Assembly: GCA_000711775.1 (NCBI GenBank)
Contig: ARYC01017733.1
Span: 32,927-96,926 of the forward strand
Source of the DNA: Oxytricha trifallax
Taxonomy: Eukaryota; Ciliophora; Spirotrichea; Sporadotrichida; Oxytrichidae
DNA length: 64,000 bases
Direction: 5' to 3'
Positions 45,801-60,500 of this stretch are shown here, piece after piece (the first letter of the stretch is position 1; each line of letters starts with the position of its first letter). The notes beneath the pieces are model-generated. The model saw only the letters and a list, made by a program, of their open reading frames with translations. It ran no database searches and had not been told where the DNA came from. Made by a program: the position numbers and the translations under genes.

Positions 45801-48153
45801 TAAATTCAATTTAATTTTATCAAATTTACATTTAATAATAATCCTCTTATTAACCAGCTGGCTTAATTAAATTTTCAAATTTAATTAGTTTTTCTTGTAT
45901 TTCTTTTACAACTTATTTATCAATATCAAAAAATATCTTCATCAGCATAAATATTCTACTTTGAATCCTACTAAATAATTAAATTTATTTTTAAGATAAT
46001 AAAGCCTTTAATTAAATAATTATAGAATATTTAAAATAAGGGTATACTGATTAATCCACAGAGACATATAATGCCTATGCAAATCCATGTCATTGTACTT
46101 GTATAGTATACCTTTTCCTCAATCTTATCTTTACTTATTTATAAAAAATATATTAATTTACATAAAAATTAATGTCAGAAATTGAGAGGCTACGGGCTTG
46201 CTAGAATTGTGGCTCCTTTTAAGGTTTCTACAATTTTAAGGTCAAAGTTCATCAATGTGTCTATATACTTATTGAACTCTGATAAAAATTTATTAGTTTA
46301 AGATAGCCCATTTTCATTAATATTATATGGTAAATACACATGTAATAAATTACTACCTTAAATTTATAAGTTATCAAGATTTATTATAATTATTTTTCTA
46401 ATATAATTCCTCAACCTTTAGTTTACTCTTTACATTTATTTATTATGAATCTATTTACAAATACAATAATGTTTATTTGATTAAACATCTAGGCATATGC
46501 AAGTACCTTCTTAAATAAATCTTAGTTTTATCAATTAATTTCAATAAATTATTTTAAATAATTAGTTTCCATTTTCAATGATGAAATAGGCATCTCTTTC
46601 TACTAAAGTGGATTTTAAATTAAAATCGTTTGAGAATGCTAAGAAATACTGCTTGCTAGCGAAATACTGCTTTCCATATTTTACAATCAAACTATAATTT
46701 TAAAAAAAATAAATTTTATAATTATAAGCCTCTTTAAATTAAGTCATCTGCTTTATTAACGAATAGATTGTAAAACATAAAAAAAATTGTTTTTAAAGTA
46801 TGTAAATATTATATATGCAATAGATTGATAGCCTATCCTAAATCTCTTTCTTAAACTATAACTGAATTATCTTCCATTAAAAATTTCAGTCTTACTAGGC
46901 ATACTTTTTATTATATCAAAAAAATATCAAACTTAAATAGGGGGTGACCATTAATGAACTTGAGTCATCAACTTTAAAAATGAACCTTTTATTACTTCAT
47001 GATTTGTTGTGAAGTGGTCAAAGGACTTTAAGTTTATCAAATTATGAAGGGGTTTGATCTGCCAGCTTTTGCACTCCTGTACTCTCAGTAAAAGTACAGA
47101 GATTATTACTATAAAAATTTTGGACTTGTAAATTTTCATAACTTACTCTTCATATTTTCTTACACGAATTTACCTCTAAAAACCATGTTTTGGTACTCCA
47201 TTGAGCTCCTTGAAAAATAAAATATTTCGAATCAAAATCTGTAGTTTAAATTAAGTTGATTATAATGAACTTTTAACAATAAATTCCACATTGTTGAGTT
47301 TAAAGTCTACTTATTCTGAAATTGGTCAGCATTGAGATTGATTCTTTAGTTAAAAATTAAATAGTGATATGTTAATATTAACAGAGATTATAAGTAAACT
47401 TCAATAATCTTACCAGGCTTTAAAAATCATCAACTTAAGAGTCATATTTCTGCATTATTTATAAATTATACAAGTTAAATAATATCATTTTTAAATGCAA
47501 TGTGAATTACGTGACTCTTAACTCTTCTAATAATTACCTTAGAAATCTTGAATATAAGGTATTTTTAAATTATTTGCATAGTAGATTAATGAAAATAGTT
47601 TTAATTAATAGGTAAACCTATCAGGAGCTGCCTCAGATGTGTTGGGGACATAATTCTAGGCAATATTAAATATTTGTCTGTAAACAACTCTTATTGAAGT
47701 TATTCTATTTAATCTCTTAACAGCCTGCCTGCATGTTATTAGACCCTCTCTAGTTTCGCTTGTGTTGCAAAATTAAAAGAAAAAATTATTTATAATTCAT
47801 GCTTAAAGTCAAGGTTAGAGATATTTCAATTTTAAATTATTAATATATTTTAATCATATCTTAACTTTTATAATAAATATAAGATTATATTTTTTATTTT
47901 TTTATACGCTACTTGTCACAATTATTATTATGAATACAGCCAGTATGATTTGCAAAATAAACTTCAAAGTCATTGGTATATTTTAAGATCTAAGAGAAGA
48001 GCTAAATTAATCTAACTTTTGCGTATTTGTGTCGGAAGATGAAGCTGTTGAAGTCTAACTGCTTAATTCATATTACCCCATATCTGCTTCTAGTAAATCT
48101 TCTGATTTATTCTAATCATTTAATAAATTGGAGAGGGGTTCTTCCACAAACAT
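45800..48153 (-). CDS. YB: family Y membrane protein, best-defined copy
   Basis: ATG 48153-48151 opens MFVEEPLSNLLNDQNKSEDL, a Ser/Thr-rich segment (QTSTASSSDTNTQKLDQFSS) and a membrane helix (IPMTLKFILQIILAVFIIII, 48153-47900). Next blocks: 47790-47620 with conserved Cys (CNTSETREGLITCRQAVKRL-like), 46910-46820, 46770-46735, 46690-46560 (KQYFASKQYFLAFSND, TLVERDAYFIIENGN), 46140-46040 and 45990-45840. The last reads DIDKQVVKEIQEKLIKFENL then IKPAGQQEDYY, with TGA soon after. This suggests a protein with an outer domain between membrane helices. Whether Y and the following X gene share a nanochromosome or transcript cannot be decided; X0 has its own Met just downstream of Y0, which favours separate genes. 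Confidence 0.55.
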
Positions 48154-48454
48154 TATTTTAAATTTATTTGCTTTTAAATATAGAAGAATCTTACAAATCA
48201 CTATTTAAACTTCTCTTCCCTAGATTAAACAATTTTTATGATAAATAATTTTTGAGGTTTAAAACTATTCCTTGTCTCATTTAATATTTAAAATTTTAAC
48301 AACTAAATATTTAATTATTAATAAGAGAGATTTTCAGAAAAATAATCGAATTTTTATCATGATGTGAGAAATAATAGAATGTTTAAATAAGTCAAATTTG
48401 TTTATAGATGATGATAAAGAATCTTAAAAATTGATAAAATTTAATTTTTTAATG

Positions 48455-48525
48455 TAGGAGCAGGAAACTTTTTCTCTTTAAAGCATATAACAATTTGTGA
48501 GCAGGAAACTTTCTCTTCCTTATAA
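48455..48525. repeat. Two GAGCAGGAAACTTTC motifs between XC and YB
   Basis: GGAGCAGGAAACTTT at 48459 and GAGCAGGAAACTTTC at 48501 lie in the roughly 400-bp intergenic gap. They match right ends of the GGGGAAGTTTCCTGC family, but no left end was found. They could be remnants of one or two elements. Confidence 0.45.
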
Positions 48526-48552
48526 TAAAAATATATCGCTTTTTTTAAAATA

Positions 48553-51500
48553 TCAAAATATAAATTAATTTTTATGCTTAAAATCAGCTTTTAGATCTTC
48601 TGCTTCTTAATTAGGATTAGTTGAAACAGAAACTTTATTTGATTAGTTCATGCTCTTTCTATTTTAAGGATCCAAGGAATTATTAGAAGAAAAAAAATTA
48701 TTAAATAAATTATGAGATACCTCTATCGTTGTCAATGATTTTCTTTACAACGTCAATGCAATTATATAAATCTGTAAACCTCCATTCATATATGATTCTG
48801 AAATTATTCTCATAGTATATTATTGCTACTTTTCTTGTAAGCTCATTTTAAGCTAGTTAAGAGTTTTACTTTTTTATTAATAGATTTCTGAATTTTATTA
48901 TGAGCTTAAATTAGCAATTTTAGCCTCTTCATTTAGAATACATTCCTGAATTAAATTAAATAAAAAATAGATGTTATGAATATGTATGTCTATTTCTGAT
49001 TTTATGATGACTTAAAATTCTCTAACTCCCTCTTTAATCAATGAAAAAATAAATAAATGAAGATATGTCACCACTTTAGTTAGTTATTTAAAAAAGATCG
49101 TCAATTTCTGGTTATATTCCAGTATTCTATTTTATTTAACTCAAAACATCTTTTGATAGTTTACTTAGCAATCAAATCCAATATTTATTTTGATAAAAAT
49201 GTGTAATTTTAAATAAAAATTTATTAATGGATTTTGCTTAAGATTAAATTCGTTTAATTAAATATTAATTAAATATAATTATCTCAAGATTATATTATTT
49301 TATTTTATATGAAAAGAAAAAATTATCTTAAAAAATCTGAGTATTAAAAGGTACTTCCTCAGTCATTTCATACATTCTAAGAATATTATCAGCAATCATA
49401 AACGCCTTATTACTACCTTTCAACACTAAAGAATTCTCATTATCTTCTTAAATAAAGCTCAATGTTGTATTAGGTTCTATAATAAGTATTAAATTTGATA
49501 ATTAAAGAGAGTTTATGCATAAATAAGAAATAACTGGGAGTAGGTATCCATCCTTTTTCTTAATAAATTGCTCTTTTCTCTAATTTAGCATACTAGATTT
49601 GCCAGTTGCCATAAATTTTTCAAGAAATTTATTATGATATTCTCCAATGATCTAGGGCATTAACTGATTGATTAGTAAGCCTTATATTTCATTTTGGTTA
49701 TACTGTATGAGCTTAGAGCAAGATTTATTAATGAAATCTACTTGCATCGGTTGCTTAAAATCTAAGTTAGTGATAATTATTCCCTTATCGCTTGATAGGT
49801 CTGTGTCATTTGTAAGACTGCGTATCTTCTTTATTTAGTACACTTATCTTGATTTCTAGATCTCTTACATGCATTCTTAAGGTTTAAATACAACGTACTT
49901 GTAGAACCCTGACATTAAAATGTTTACTTTTATCTCCTTATTTTCACCTTATTTATCTTGAATGTCCTCATAGAGATCGCTTAAAGAATTCAATCTGTGA
50001 GAAATTTTCAAACCTTTGTTATAAATTTCAAAAGATTATTTTTCTTAATGAGAAGGGATTTCATTTTGAAAAGAGAAATTTTTCTCATTATATTATATAT
50101 TCCTCTCACAATTATTTTCAGAACATGTTTTTAAAATTCATTTTTAAAGCTAAAAGTTCGTTTTAATATAGTAATAAAGAATGAAAGACAGAATGTTTAA
50201 AACTATAATAGAATTTTTTAAATGCTAGTTTTAGTTAAGCTTTTTACCTGCAAACCTCAATAAGATTTTGTTGTGTTTAAAATTTTAGAGTCTATTTTTT
50301 TAATTTATTAAAAATAATTTCAAAATGATGGACACCTACCATTTTTCTTGAATTAAAGTTTTCCAGAATTTATGAATTGCTATTGCTAAAATCTCTAATT
50401 TTTTTTCGAATTTAGATATCAAACGATTAAGATCAATCATGTTTAACAGGCTTACTTAGTTTAGTATCTAATTTTATTAGTTATGCTCGTTAAGCTTGTT
50501 TTCGAAATATTTGGAAGGAGAAGTTTCCTGCCCTGACTTTTGGTAAAAATATTTATGGAATCTTCCTTTTTGGCATACATTTTTTTGTAACATTTATAAG
50601 TTAATTATTTTTTCTATAAGAAAAATATCAAATTCTAAAAATTTGAATAATATAGATGATCATATATTTTAGCCTATGTCATCTGATATTTTTAATTTTT
50701 ATCATTTAAAAATTAAATTTTCCTCTTCAAACACATTTTAAAATAAATTAAGTTGAACATTTTTATTAGATTCCAATAAAAAAGCGTTATTAAAAGTGAC
50801 GTATATAACTTCTACTTAACCTTATTTTTTGTTTAATATATCCCCTAATAATTATTGACTTATAAAGATATATAAATACTATTCATGAAATTCTATTTTA
50901 AAATAATTCTTGCTAGGAATTTCATCCCCAAATATTTTTAATGAATTAGAATATGGTTTAAAATTATATAATTATATGATATTTTTTAAAATAATTAAAA
51001 ATTAATTTATACTTAATTTGAATAACACCACAGATCTGGAATCTTTGTAAATTTCAAATCTGTGGAGGGTATCCCTTTATTTATGGCGATAGATTCCCTA
51101 GATTGGGCAAAATTAAATTATTTACCAAAACTTTTAAAATTGTAGGAATACATTCGAAATTGGGAAATTAAATATATTAAAATTTATAATTATTTTAAAT
51201 TATTGCTAGTTATAGTTGGCAAATTTAAACGATCTTGTGCTCATTCGATTGGGAATTAAAAATTAGCTGGACTTTACTATTGGCGGTACTATTTTATCTC
51301 ATCGCTGAAGCGAGATAACTCGACTTTAATTAAATTGATTGAGTTATACCATCACATTAAAGTCGAGTTATCTCGCTCCAGCGAGGAAATTAAATAGTAC
51401 CGCCAATAAGCCCTAGATCGTTTAAATTGGCCAACTTTAACTGCCAATAATTTAATTAATTATAAATTTTAAATATATTTAATTTCCCTATTTCGAATGT

Positions 51501-54500
51501 ATTACTACAATAATAAAAAAATCAATTAAAATTAAACTCTCTCATTGTAACTCATTAAATAACTTTAAAATTATTTTTAAAGGAAACATTTTTGCAGTAT
51601 TTAAATAACATGAAGGAAAAATATTATTCTTACAAATTGTACGATATATCATTTGAGAAAATGCATGTAATTTAAAGATTTTTTTAAATAATCAGATATT
51701 ATCCGGAATAAATTTATAAAAATATATATTTTTAAATAGCCTTTTGGAGTTACAGGTTTTTATGATATTTTTAAATTTCTAAAAGTATAAAATTACATTT
51801 ATTTTTTCAAATAAAAGAAAGGAAATAGGAAAAGTTCAAATAATTTATCCTTATTGTTTCATTTAATTTTAATGAAAAGAGATAACAACTAAAATATAAT
51901 ATTATGTCTACTAAAAGTTCATAATAAAATAATTTTAACTTATCAGCTCAGGATCAACTAGGCTTAATTATTTTAAAACAAATTATATAAAAAAGAATTT
52001 TAAAATTTGGTTTCTCTTGACAAAGGAAATATTTCTCGTTGACTGTACAAAATCACATAGTAAGAAGTGAGCAAGCATATTATTTTTGAGAATTTTCATA
52101 GTGAAATAAATCCTTAAAAAGTTTATCTTATAATCTTAAATCGTATCCTATATTAGGTGATGTTTAAAGAAATGCTTTATCATGCCTTTTATTGATTAAT
52201 GCTTTATTTAGGAAATTTCAATTATTTCTTATTGCACTATTGCTGCATTCCTGACATTCACTGATATATCTTATTTATTATTAAATTAATCTCCTATTGC
52301 TTTATATTCAAAATTTAGCTTCTTTTCATAATAAATAAATTTACCCAATCGTATAATTTACAATTAATTGAATAATAAGATTAAAATATAAAAATTAACA
52401 AATTTTCATGTTTATTCTTCCTGTTTATTTAGTTATAGTTTTCTTAACCAAAGTCTGTTACAAACGTCCTTTCTTCTGATATTATTGAGTCATTTTTATA
52501 AGATTTATAATTATGTAAATCATTATCTGAAAATTATTTGCCAAAATTTTATCTGCATTCATCCATATCTCTAACTTTAGATTCTTCTATATCAAATGAT
52601 ATTGAATTACTTTCTTATTAAGCAGTAGTGTTGATTTATTATAAAATGTAAGAGAAATTTTTATCCAAAAATTTTAACATTTCACTTTTAAAAGCTAAAT
52701 TAAACGATTAATATAATTTCGAAATCTAAATGTGATATTAAAAATGAAAATCAAAAACTTTAAAAAACATGAATCAACAAAGAAAAACTGATAAAAAAAT
52801 ATAGATATTTCAACTTCAGCACTGTTTTCTTTACCGAATAGTGATAGAACTTGTAAATATAAAAACCAATAAGACTTTAGTATAAGAAAATCACAATATC
52901 CTTTTTTTCCGTTTTAGTTATAGTCAATTCTCTTTTAATTTGGGCAAGTTTTAAGCAATTATGTAGTCTTTAGAGTTTTAATTCAATTTTAAGGGTTAGC
53001 GCCTTCTCTTTAATTTCTTATATAAAAACTTATTACAATAATAGCCCTCATATTTAAAGCTACAGATTAAATAAATCAATTATGAAAAGAACTAAGATAG
53101 AATATAAAAATTTTTCAAACTAATGACTTTGGCTACACTTTTTTGTATCAAAAAAACTATTATAGCATGATCCTGGTAGTTTTCCCTTAACTATATGGAG
53201 ATAAATATATTTTTTTATTAATATCTTTTTAAGAAAAAAAAATATCTTGAGGGTTGAACTTGTTTCTTGATAGATTTTCTTTACAGTCTATGCTCTCTTT
53301 TATTAGCTTTCTAATTAATGTTGATATGCTAACTTAAAACTTTATATATAAAATATTGAGTTATAATACTTTATTTAAATAAAATTTAAAGTTTATAAAC
53401 TTTAATTATTATGCTTTTGAATGTCTTTATTAAAGAATCTTTATTTTTTGATTAAATTTTTAGTTGATCTATTCTGGCTCAGTCCATTAATAAATAAATA
53501 ATTATATTTAAGCTGTAAAAATATTACCCATCTTTTATCTAATTAATTTTTTCTTTGCTGAGTATATTACTTACATGTCCCTCAGATTATGGAGTATTAT
53601 TAACAGCAAATCCTTCAAATTTTCTATTCATCTTTTTCTCCAGTCTGAGATAATAACTTGAACAATTTATGTAATGATTATATTAAATCCCCAAAGCATA
53701 TCATAAATTTAATTTGATTTTTTTATGACAGTATGTTGTGATTTGGTTATTTTATTTAAAAGATAGATCTATTTTTATTTTGAAATACTTATATGCTTAT
53801 TTTTGAGAGTGAATTTTAATTATTATTTAGTTTTTTTTATAAAAATTTTCTCCACATATATCGAATAAAAATTTATAGCATCAATGAATAATTTCCATTA
53901 TTTATAAAACTTATAAAAACCAAATTCATTCTTAGATAGAGTTAATTGTCTATATTTAAAATTCAAATTAACATTTCAGATTTGCATCAATAGTGATTAA
54001 TCTTTATCTTCATTTTTTACATAAAATAAAAGAAAGTAATTTATGTAATTAAAGCTTATAAAATAAAATATATATCTCTATATGAAATCGATAACATAAA
54101 GATATCAAAATGCTAATATTTTTCATAAAATCTATTCAATTGACAAAAAATAAAACTTGTTAAAATATATTATATCAATTAGAATAAATGAAATGTTTAA
54201 AAAGTGGTTTTTATTGTAGTTAAGACAGAAATGTGCGATCATAAACTATAAATTTAATAGTATAATAAAAATATCTATCATAAATATTAACCCAAAATAT
54301 ACTAGTTGATTAATATAATACTATAAATTAGTTTACCTTTTTTCTCCTTGAAAAAGCATTAAAAAATGCATATAACTATTATACTTAACTTCTCCATCTT
54401 TCATAGATTCTATATTGTTGATCACCCATTAGCTTTAGTATTACCTTGCTAAGTATTATTTAACTTTAAAAAAAGTTCTTTTTTACAAAAATAATTTAAT

Positions 54501-57500
54501 TAATAAATAAATATTATATGATTTTTTAATCTTACTATTTATTTAATTATACCAAACAAATAAGATCCATATTGGCAAAGTTATCAAGATATATAGATAG
54601 TATTTAGTGTTTTTACTAAAAAAATATTTTTAATTTTAATAATTGGAAAGATTTTAAAATTATAATTTAAGAAAATTGTAGTTCCCAATAATCAATATAA
54701 TAGGTTATTTAATAAAAATAGGAATTATCCTAATGATAAATATTTTTTCTAATTGAATTAGAAAGTCGACTTTAAATAAATAAACCTCCCTATAACTAAG
54801 AAAAAAAATAAAAATAAACTTCAAATATTTTTATGGAATATGTTTAAATCGTATTTTCATTTTAATGATAAGAAATATAGTTTTCTAATCGTTACCAATA
54901 AAATAAACTAAATTGTCATTAGCCTATTACAATTTTTCTAATATTTCTATAGTTAATAAATTATTAGTGTCTTTGAATATTTCAGATGGCAAGATCATTA
55001 TAATTAAATGAAATAAAATGGCATCTATAAGAAGAGAAGCATTTTATATCAATTTATAAAACATCAATGAACTCCTTATTCTGTAAATAATCTTGTAGCC
55101 CATAGTAAAACCTGATAAGCACACAAATTTATTTTGTTGTAAAATAATAAATTTTTCAAAAATTAAATTAAAAAACTTATAATCTACTTTTGAAATCATC
55201 TGACTCAATTTATAAACGATAAATTTGATAAAGTATATTTTTATTTTTAACTTCTCCATCCTTTTCAAACATTTCCTTTGTCACTTAGCTGATTATTCTA
55301 TCATAAAAAAAATCACCAGTTATTCTCATTTAATTCACTAAACACAGAATAAACTTTTAAATTATTATTCTTTTTATTAATTAATGCTCTGCTTTTATAT
55401 AACATAAAATTCTTTTTAATTTTTATTAGGATATTTTAAAGCAAAAAATTTAAAAAACAGTCTTAGTAAGTAAAAATTTCAATAAAAATTAAAACCTGGT
55501 TCAATTTTAAAGCAAATTATTGATAATTTAGAAATTAAGCTTAATTTACAATAATAATTTAAAAGCCTAAGATCTCACTACTAAATATTTTAAAAATAAA
55601 TTCTAAAATTAATCCTACATACTTATTGTAAAAGATGCTTGGAGATACTTAAAAAAAAGATAATTTGTAAATATAGAAAAAAAACCCAAAAAACAAACCT
55701 TGTATTTATACAAGTTTAGATTAACTTGAAAATTCTATTATAAAAATCTTAACAAATTCACTCTAATCCTGTATATAATTTCCTTTGTAAAAACTTTCTC
55801 TATATTTGCATTGGTATATTAGTAATCAAATTATATTTATATATTATTTATCACAAATAAGTATCTTAGCGAGGTAGTTGTCCTAAAATTAAAAGCAAGC
55901 GCAATTGAAGTTTTTTAAATAATTTCAAGTACAAAGGGCTTATTAGATGTCTCAGACCAAGGCAGTAGATTGTTTGGTACATAAAAATATATAATATAAG
56001 GAACATAATATATTTCTCATAAACTGGAAATAGCATTAATTTACAAATATATTAACATTTAGAATGAAAAGTTGAGATGTGAAGTAAATAATAGGCACTA
56101 GCAATAAACTTGTTGAACATATTAGAAACATTTGTATATAATTTACTGCTTGCGATACATTTGAATAATTTAAGAAATTGCAGGCTATTATCAAAATAAT
56201 CAAGAAATATAATGAAAAAGATATTTATCAATTATAAAACATAATAAAATATAATTATTATTTTAAAAAACAAGAATACCATTATTGTTTGATATTATAA
56301 ATATTTTATTCTTTTATAATATAATATAATAGTTAAAATATTGATTTTAAATACAATTGCTGGTCCTTATATTCTATTAATAATAAAAAATTGTAATTAT
56401 ATATTTTTAATAATTAATCAATGAAATAATACTTATTAACTATCATTATTAGTAAATAATACAAAAGAAAGGATTATTTAAGCTTTATTAATATTAAATT
56501 TTACATAAGGGTACAAATCCAAAAATTAGGTGAGTAATTAATATTTTGAGTAGGTACTTTTGAATTAATTAAATTGAGCTAATGCTTAATTGATATATGC
56601 AAACTTTTATATGTAATTATGCTGAATATAGGTTAGAAGTACGGATCTTAGCAAAGTCATTAAAAATGCTAGCACCTTAAATAAAATAGATTGTTCTTGA
56701 AATAAAATTAAAAAAATTATTTAAAAAACAGAGAAAATTACTCTCATGCTTAAAATCAGCTATTATTTTAATTTCTACAGATCATCTAAATTAAAAAAAA
56801 TAAAGATAATGATAATGATATATAAATTAAATGTGAAAAAAATAAATTATATTATCAAAATCGAATTTAATATAAACAAAATTGGTAATTAAATCATCAA
56901 ATTAACAATTGGGAGCTTTTAGTTTATAACAAAATAAGTATCATTATTAATATATTTAAATTTTAATATAGATTTTATTTGAGTATAGCAAATAAAATCA
57001 TTTGAAAATTCATTTGAATATATTTACTTCAATTGTTTATATAATTTAAATATTAATCTTGAAAAAACTGTGGTTTAGATTTTTTGAAGATAAGTACGAC
57101 AAAACTTGCCACAATAAGCAAACATATCGAAAAGCCTATTATTTCTTGAACAAAATTTGCATTCCTATAATTATGTAGTTCAAGAATCGGGGGGGGGAAG
57201 TTTCCTGCACCGATTTATGATAAAAAAAAAATTTTAGGGAAGTTTCCTGCACTCTTTTAAATTTTTTAAATTTTTATTTTTTTAATTAAATTAATCTTTA
57301 TAAAAACTATCAACTAACTTCAGGACTAATTTCAACATTTAATTATACTTTAATTTTTTAATCAATAGTCAATATCTCTCTTCAGATTCCAACAACTCTG
57401 ACATTTTTCATCTAATATTTATAGGTTCTGTTATAGTAATTCCAAATATTTTATCCAATTTTTATTGAAATTCTGATTGAATTTTTCTTGTTCTTACCAT

Positions 57501-60500
57501 GCCTTTATAATGTTAGACTATATTTTCTTTAACTACTTCAATGATGAGCGATATGCTCTTAATATTTAATGGGTAAAAAAATATTAATTTTGTTAATTTA
57601 TGTCAAATTTATTAAATTTAACATAAAAAAATTAAAGCGTGCAGGAAACTTCCTCGAGTGCAGGAAACTTCCCCCCCCCCAAGAATCTTTTCAATTCCAC
57701 TAATTTCAAAATTTATTGCTAAAATCTTTATTTATTTTAATGGAAATTTCTTTTCTAATTTTATTTTCAATTTTGTCACTCAAATAAATTACTTGAATTT
57801 GATTTACTTTAAAATCAAATAATTAAAATTACTTATATGTAATATCGCGTTGAATTCAGCATATATGCATAGTATTATCATAAACTGAAGTGTAAAATCC
57901 GATATCATTGATATCACATAAAAGAAGGGAGTGACTACTGTATTATTAATTAGTGCCCAAAAAATCTCCGATATTTTAGTAGCTCGTTAAGTTTCTGAAA
58001 TGGACGAGGTAGATTGCTTATCAATTTGCAGATGTTTTAAATGGCTCTTCATAGAATAATATTAACTGATAGTATTTTTAATAATATAGCTTTCTCCTAT
58101 AAATAAATTAGATATAAAGTAATAAATCAATCATAAAGAAATATTACACTAATTTTAATGAAGATGCCATGCAAGATAAATAATAAAAAAACAAATTTAA
58201 AACATTCGATATTTACATTTTTAATATTTCATTATAATCTGTCAATCTTTATTTATATTGCAATTAATTCTTTGTAAAAAATTAATTATTGTAAAAAGTG
58301 AGTTATAACTACATTTGATTAATCAATTAAATGGTATAAATTAATATTAAAAAAACAGATATTTTCTCCTCATGATTAAAATAAGTTTTTAATTAATTAA
58401 TAAATCCTCTTAAACCTATTAGAAAACTAATTACATAATTTATAACTTAAAATCATAGATTATTGGCTTTAAATTATAATAAGATTGTGTACAAATGAGT
58501 AAAATTTCAATTTCCAGAAATTAATTAATAATTAAGAATTTATTCACGCTATTTTATTGATTATAAAATGCAACGTATCTCAAAATAAGTTAACTTAGAG
58601 TTACGTGCCAATTAAAAAATTTAAAATCAAATACTATAGAAAAATTTAAAATATTTAATTAACGATATATTACCAAGCAATATTACAATTCAATGTTATC
58701 TAAATCATTTGTATTTTTATTTATTTTATAATAAAAATTAATGTTTATGATTAATTTTTTTTATATAAAACTGTTTATTTATTTTTTAAAAATTCAAATT
58801 CATTTATTTGTTTACATTTGATAAATAAAATTAAAAGCACATTACGCTATTTTGATTTAAAAATGAAAATTAGAATATAATATTAGTTTTAAATATTTAG
58901 CATATTAAAATATTCATGTTTTGCTGAATATAAAAAAATTAAAAATGCAATTTAATTCAGAGGTGAAGAGTATAATTAGAAATAAATTATAAAAATTGAA
59001 TTCTTAAAAACTAAATATTGCTAGAACTTTTATTTTCAAAAAAATTCAAAAAATTATTATATAAATTGGAATATAAAGCTTAGAATCTGATAAACTTAAA
59101 ATATTTTGTTTCATATTAATTACTTACCAATATTGGAAATAATAAATAATAAATGATTTGATTTAATCCTAATGAATATTTTTTCTTACATATGCAAATT
59201 ATATATTCCATTTAAGTAACATTATTGTAAAATAATAATAAAGGTTTTTACTATTGTTTCTGTATCTTTTTAAATAAATTGTCCTATTCCAGAACTTAAA
59301 ATATTATCAAATTTAGTAAATAAATATTAGGAATAACTTGATAAAAGAGTTGATAAATAAATAAAAAAATAAAATAAATTTTCAAATTAAATAAATATAA
59401 TTGTTACAGACACAGAATTGTTTGAGAATTTTAACTTCAAACTAAGAAGACTGCAGTACCAAAATAGTGGCAGGTAAGTCTTTATAAAAATTGTGGGAAA
59501 TTAAAAATAATAATTTTAATTTAGGAAATACTTTTGAAATACCTAATGGATATGAGTATGAATCATATGAAGCAAATTCACTTTTAAAACAAAAAAAATT
59601 CCTAAAAAGTAGAAAACTGCAAACAAAATAAGAATGTCTAAATTTCAAATTAATATAGTTAACGTAAGCCATTTTTGATATATAATAAATCAAAGTATAA
59701 AATATTTAATATTCAAATCTAATATTGGAATAATGATCTTTGAGTGTATGCGGAAAAATTCAAATAATGTTAAAATTTTGAATTTTAAAAAATACTTCTT
59801 TAAGACTTGAAATTTCATTTAATACAAAGCGATCTATATTAAATTATAAAATATTTTATTTTGTGGTATAAATTTTAAGATATAAACGAAGTTTTTATTT
59901 TAAAATATAGAATTAAAGGTCATTCGATAATTATTAATCATTAATTAAAATGCCTTCAATAGTTTGTTAAAAACTAAGTAAACCTTAAATTTGTTTCCTT
60001 ATGTAACTATTGCATTAATTAAAGTTTAATATTTGTTTTTAGATCTTCATTAATTGCTTCAAAATCTATGATATATAGTAGCCTATTAGACAGCATCATT
60101 TCCCTCCTTAGTCTCTTAAAGACATCTATAAAATATATTACTATTATAATTACTTACTTAACAGGAATATAGCCATAGAGACAACAGTTATAAGTAGAAA
60201 TACGAAATATATCATTATGAAATTAAGAGCTTGTTTCGAGAAATAATCGTCTAAGCTGTCTTGAATTGTTTAAATTAAGATTCTATCTGGTTTCTGTAAT
60301 AGAATTTCAATAACATCAAACAGTTTCACTGGCTATAAATACTTTATTAAAGTTTTTTTCTTGTATAAATAGATTAATTGTTTTATAAAAATTAAAACTT
60401 TCACAAAGACTAATTAAAAGTCATTAATTTGAAATGAATCAGAATTTATAATTTTAATTGGCTTTTGGATAAGTTAAATCATTTAAGTAAGGTTTTATGC

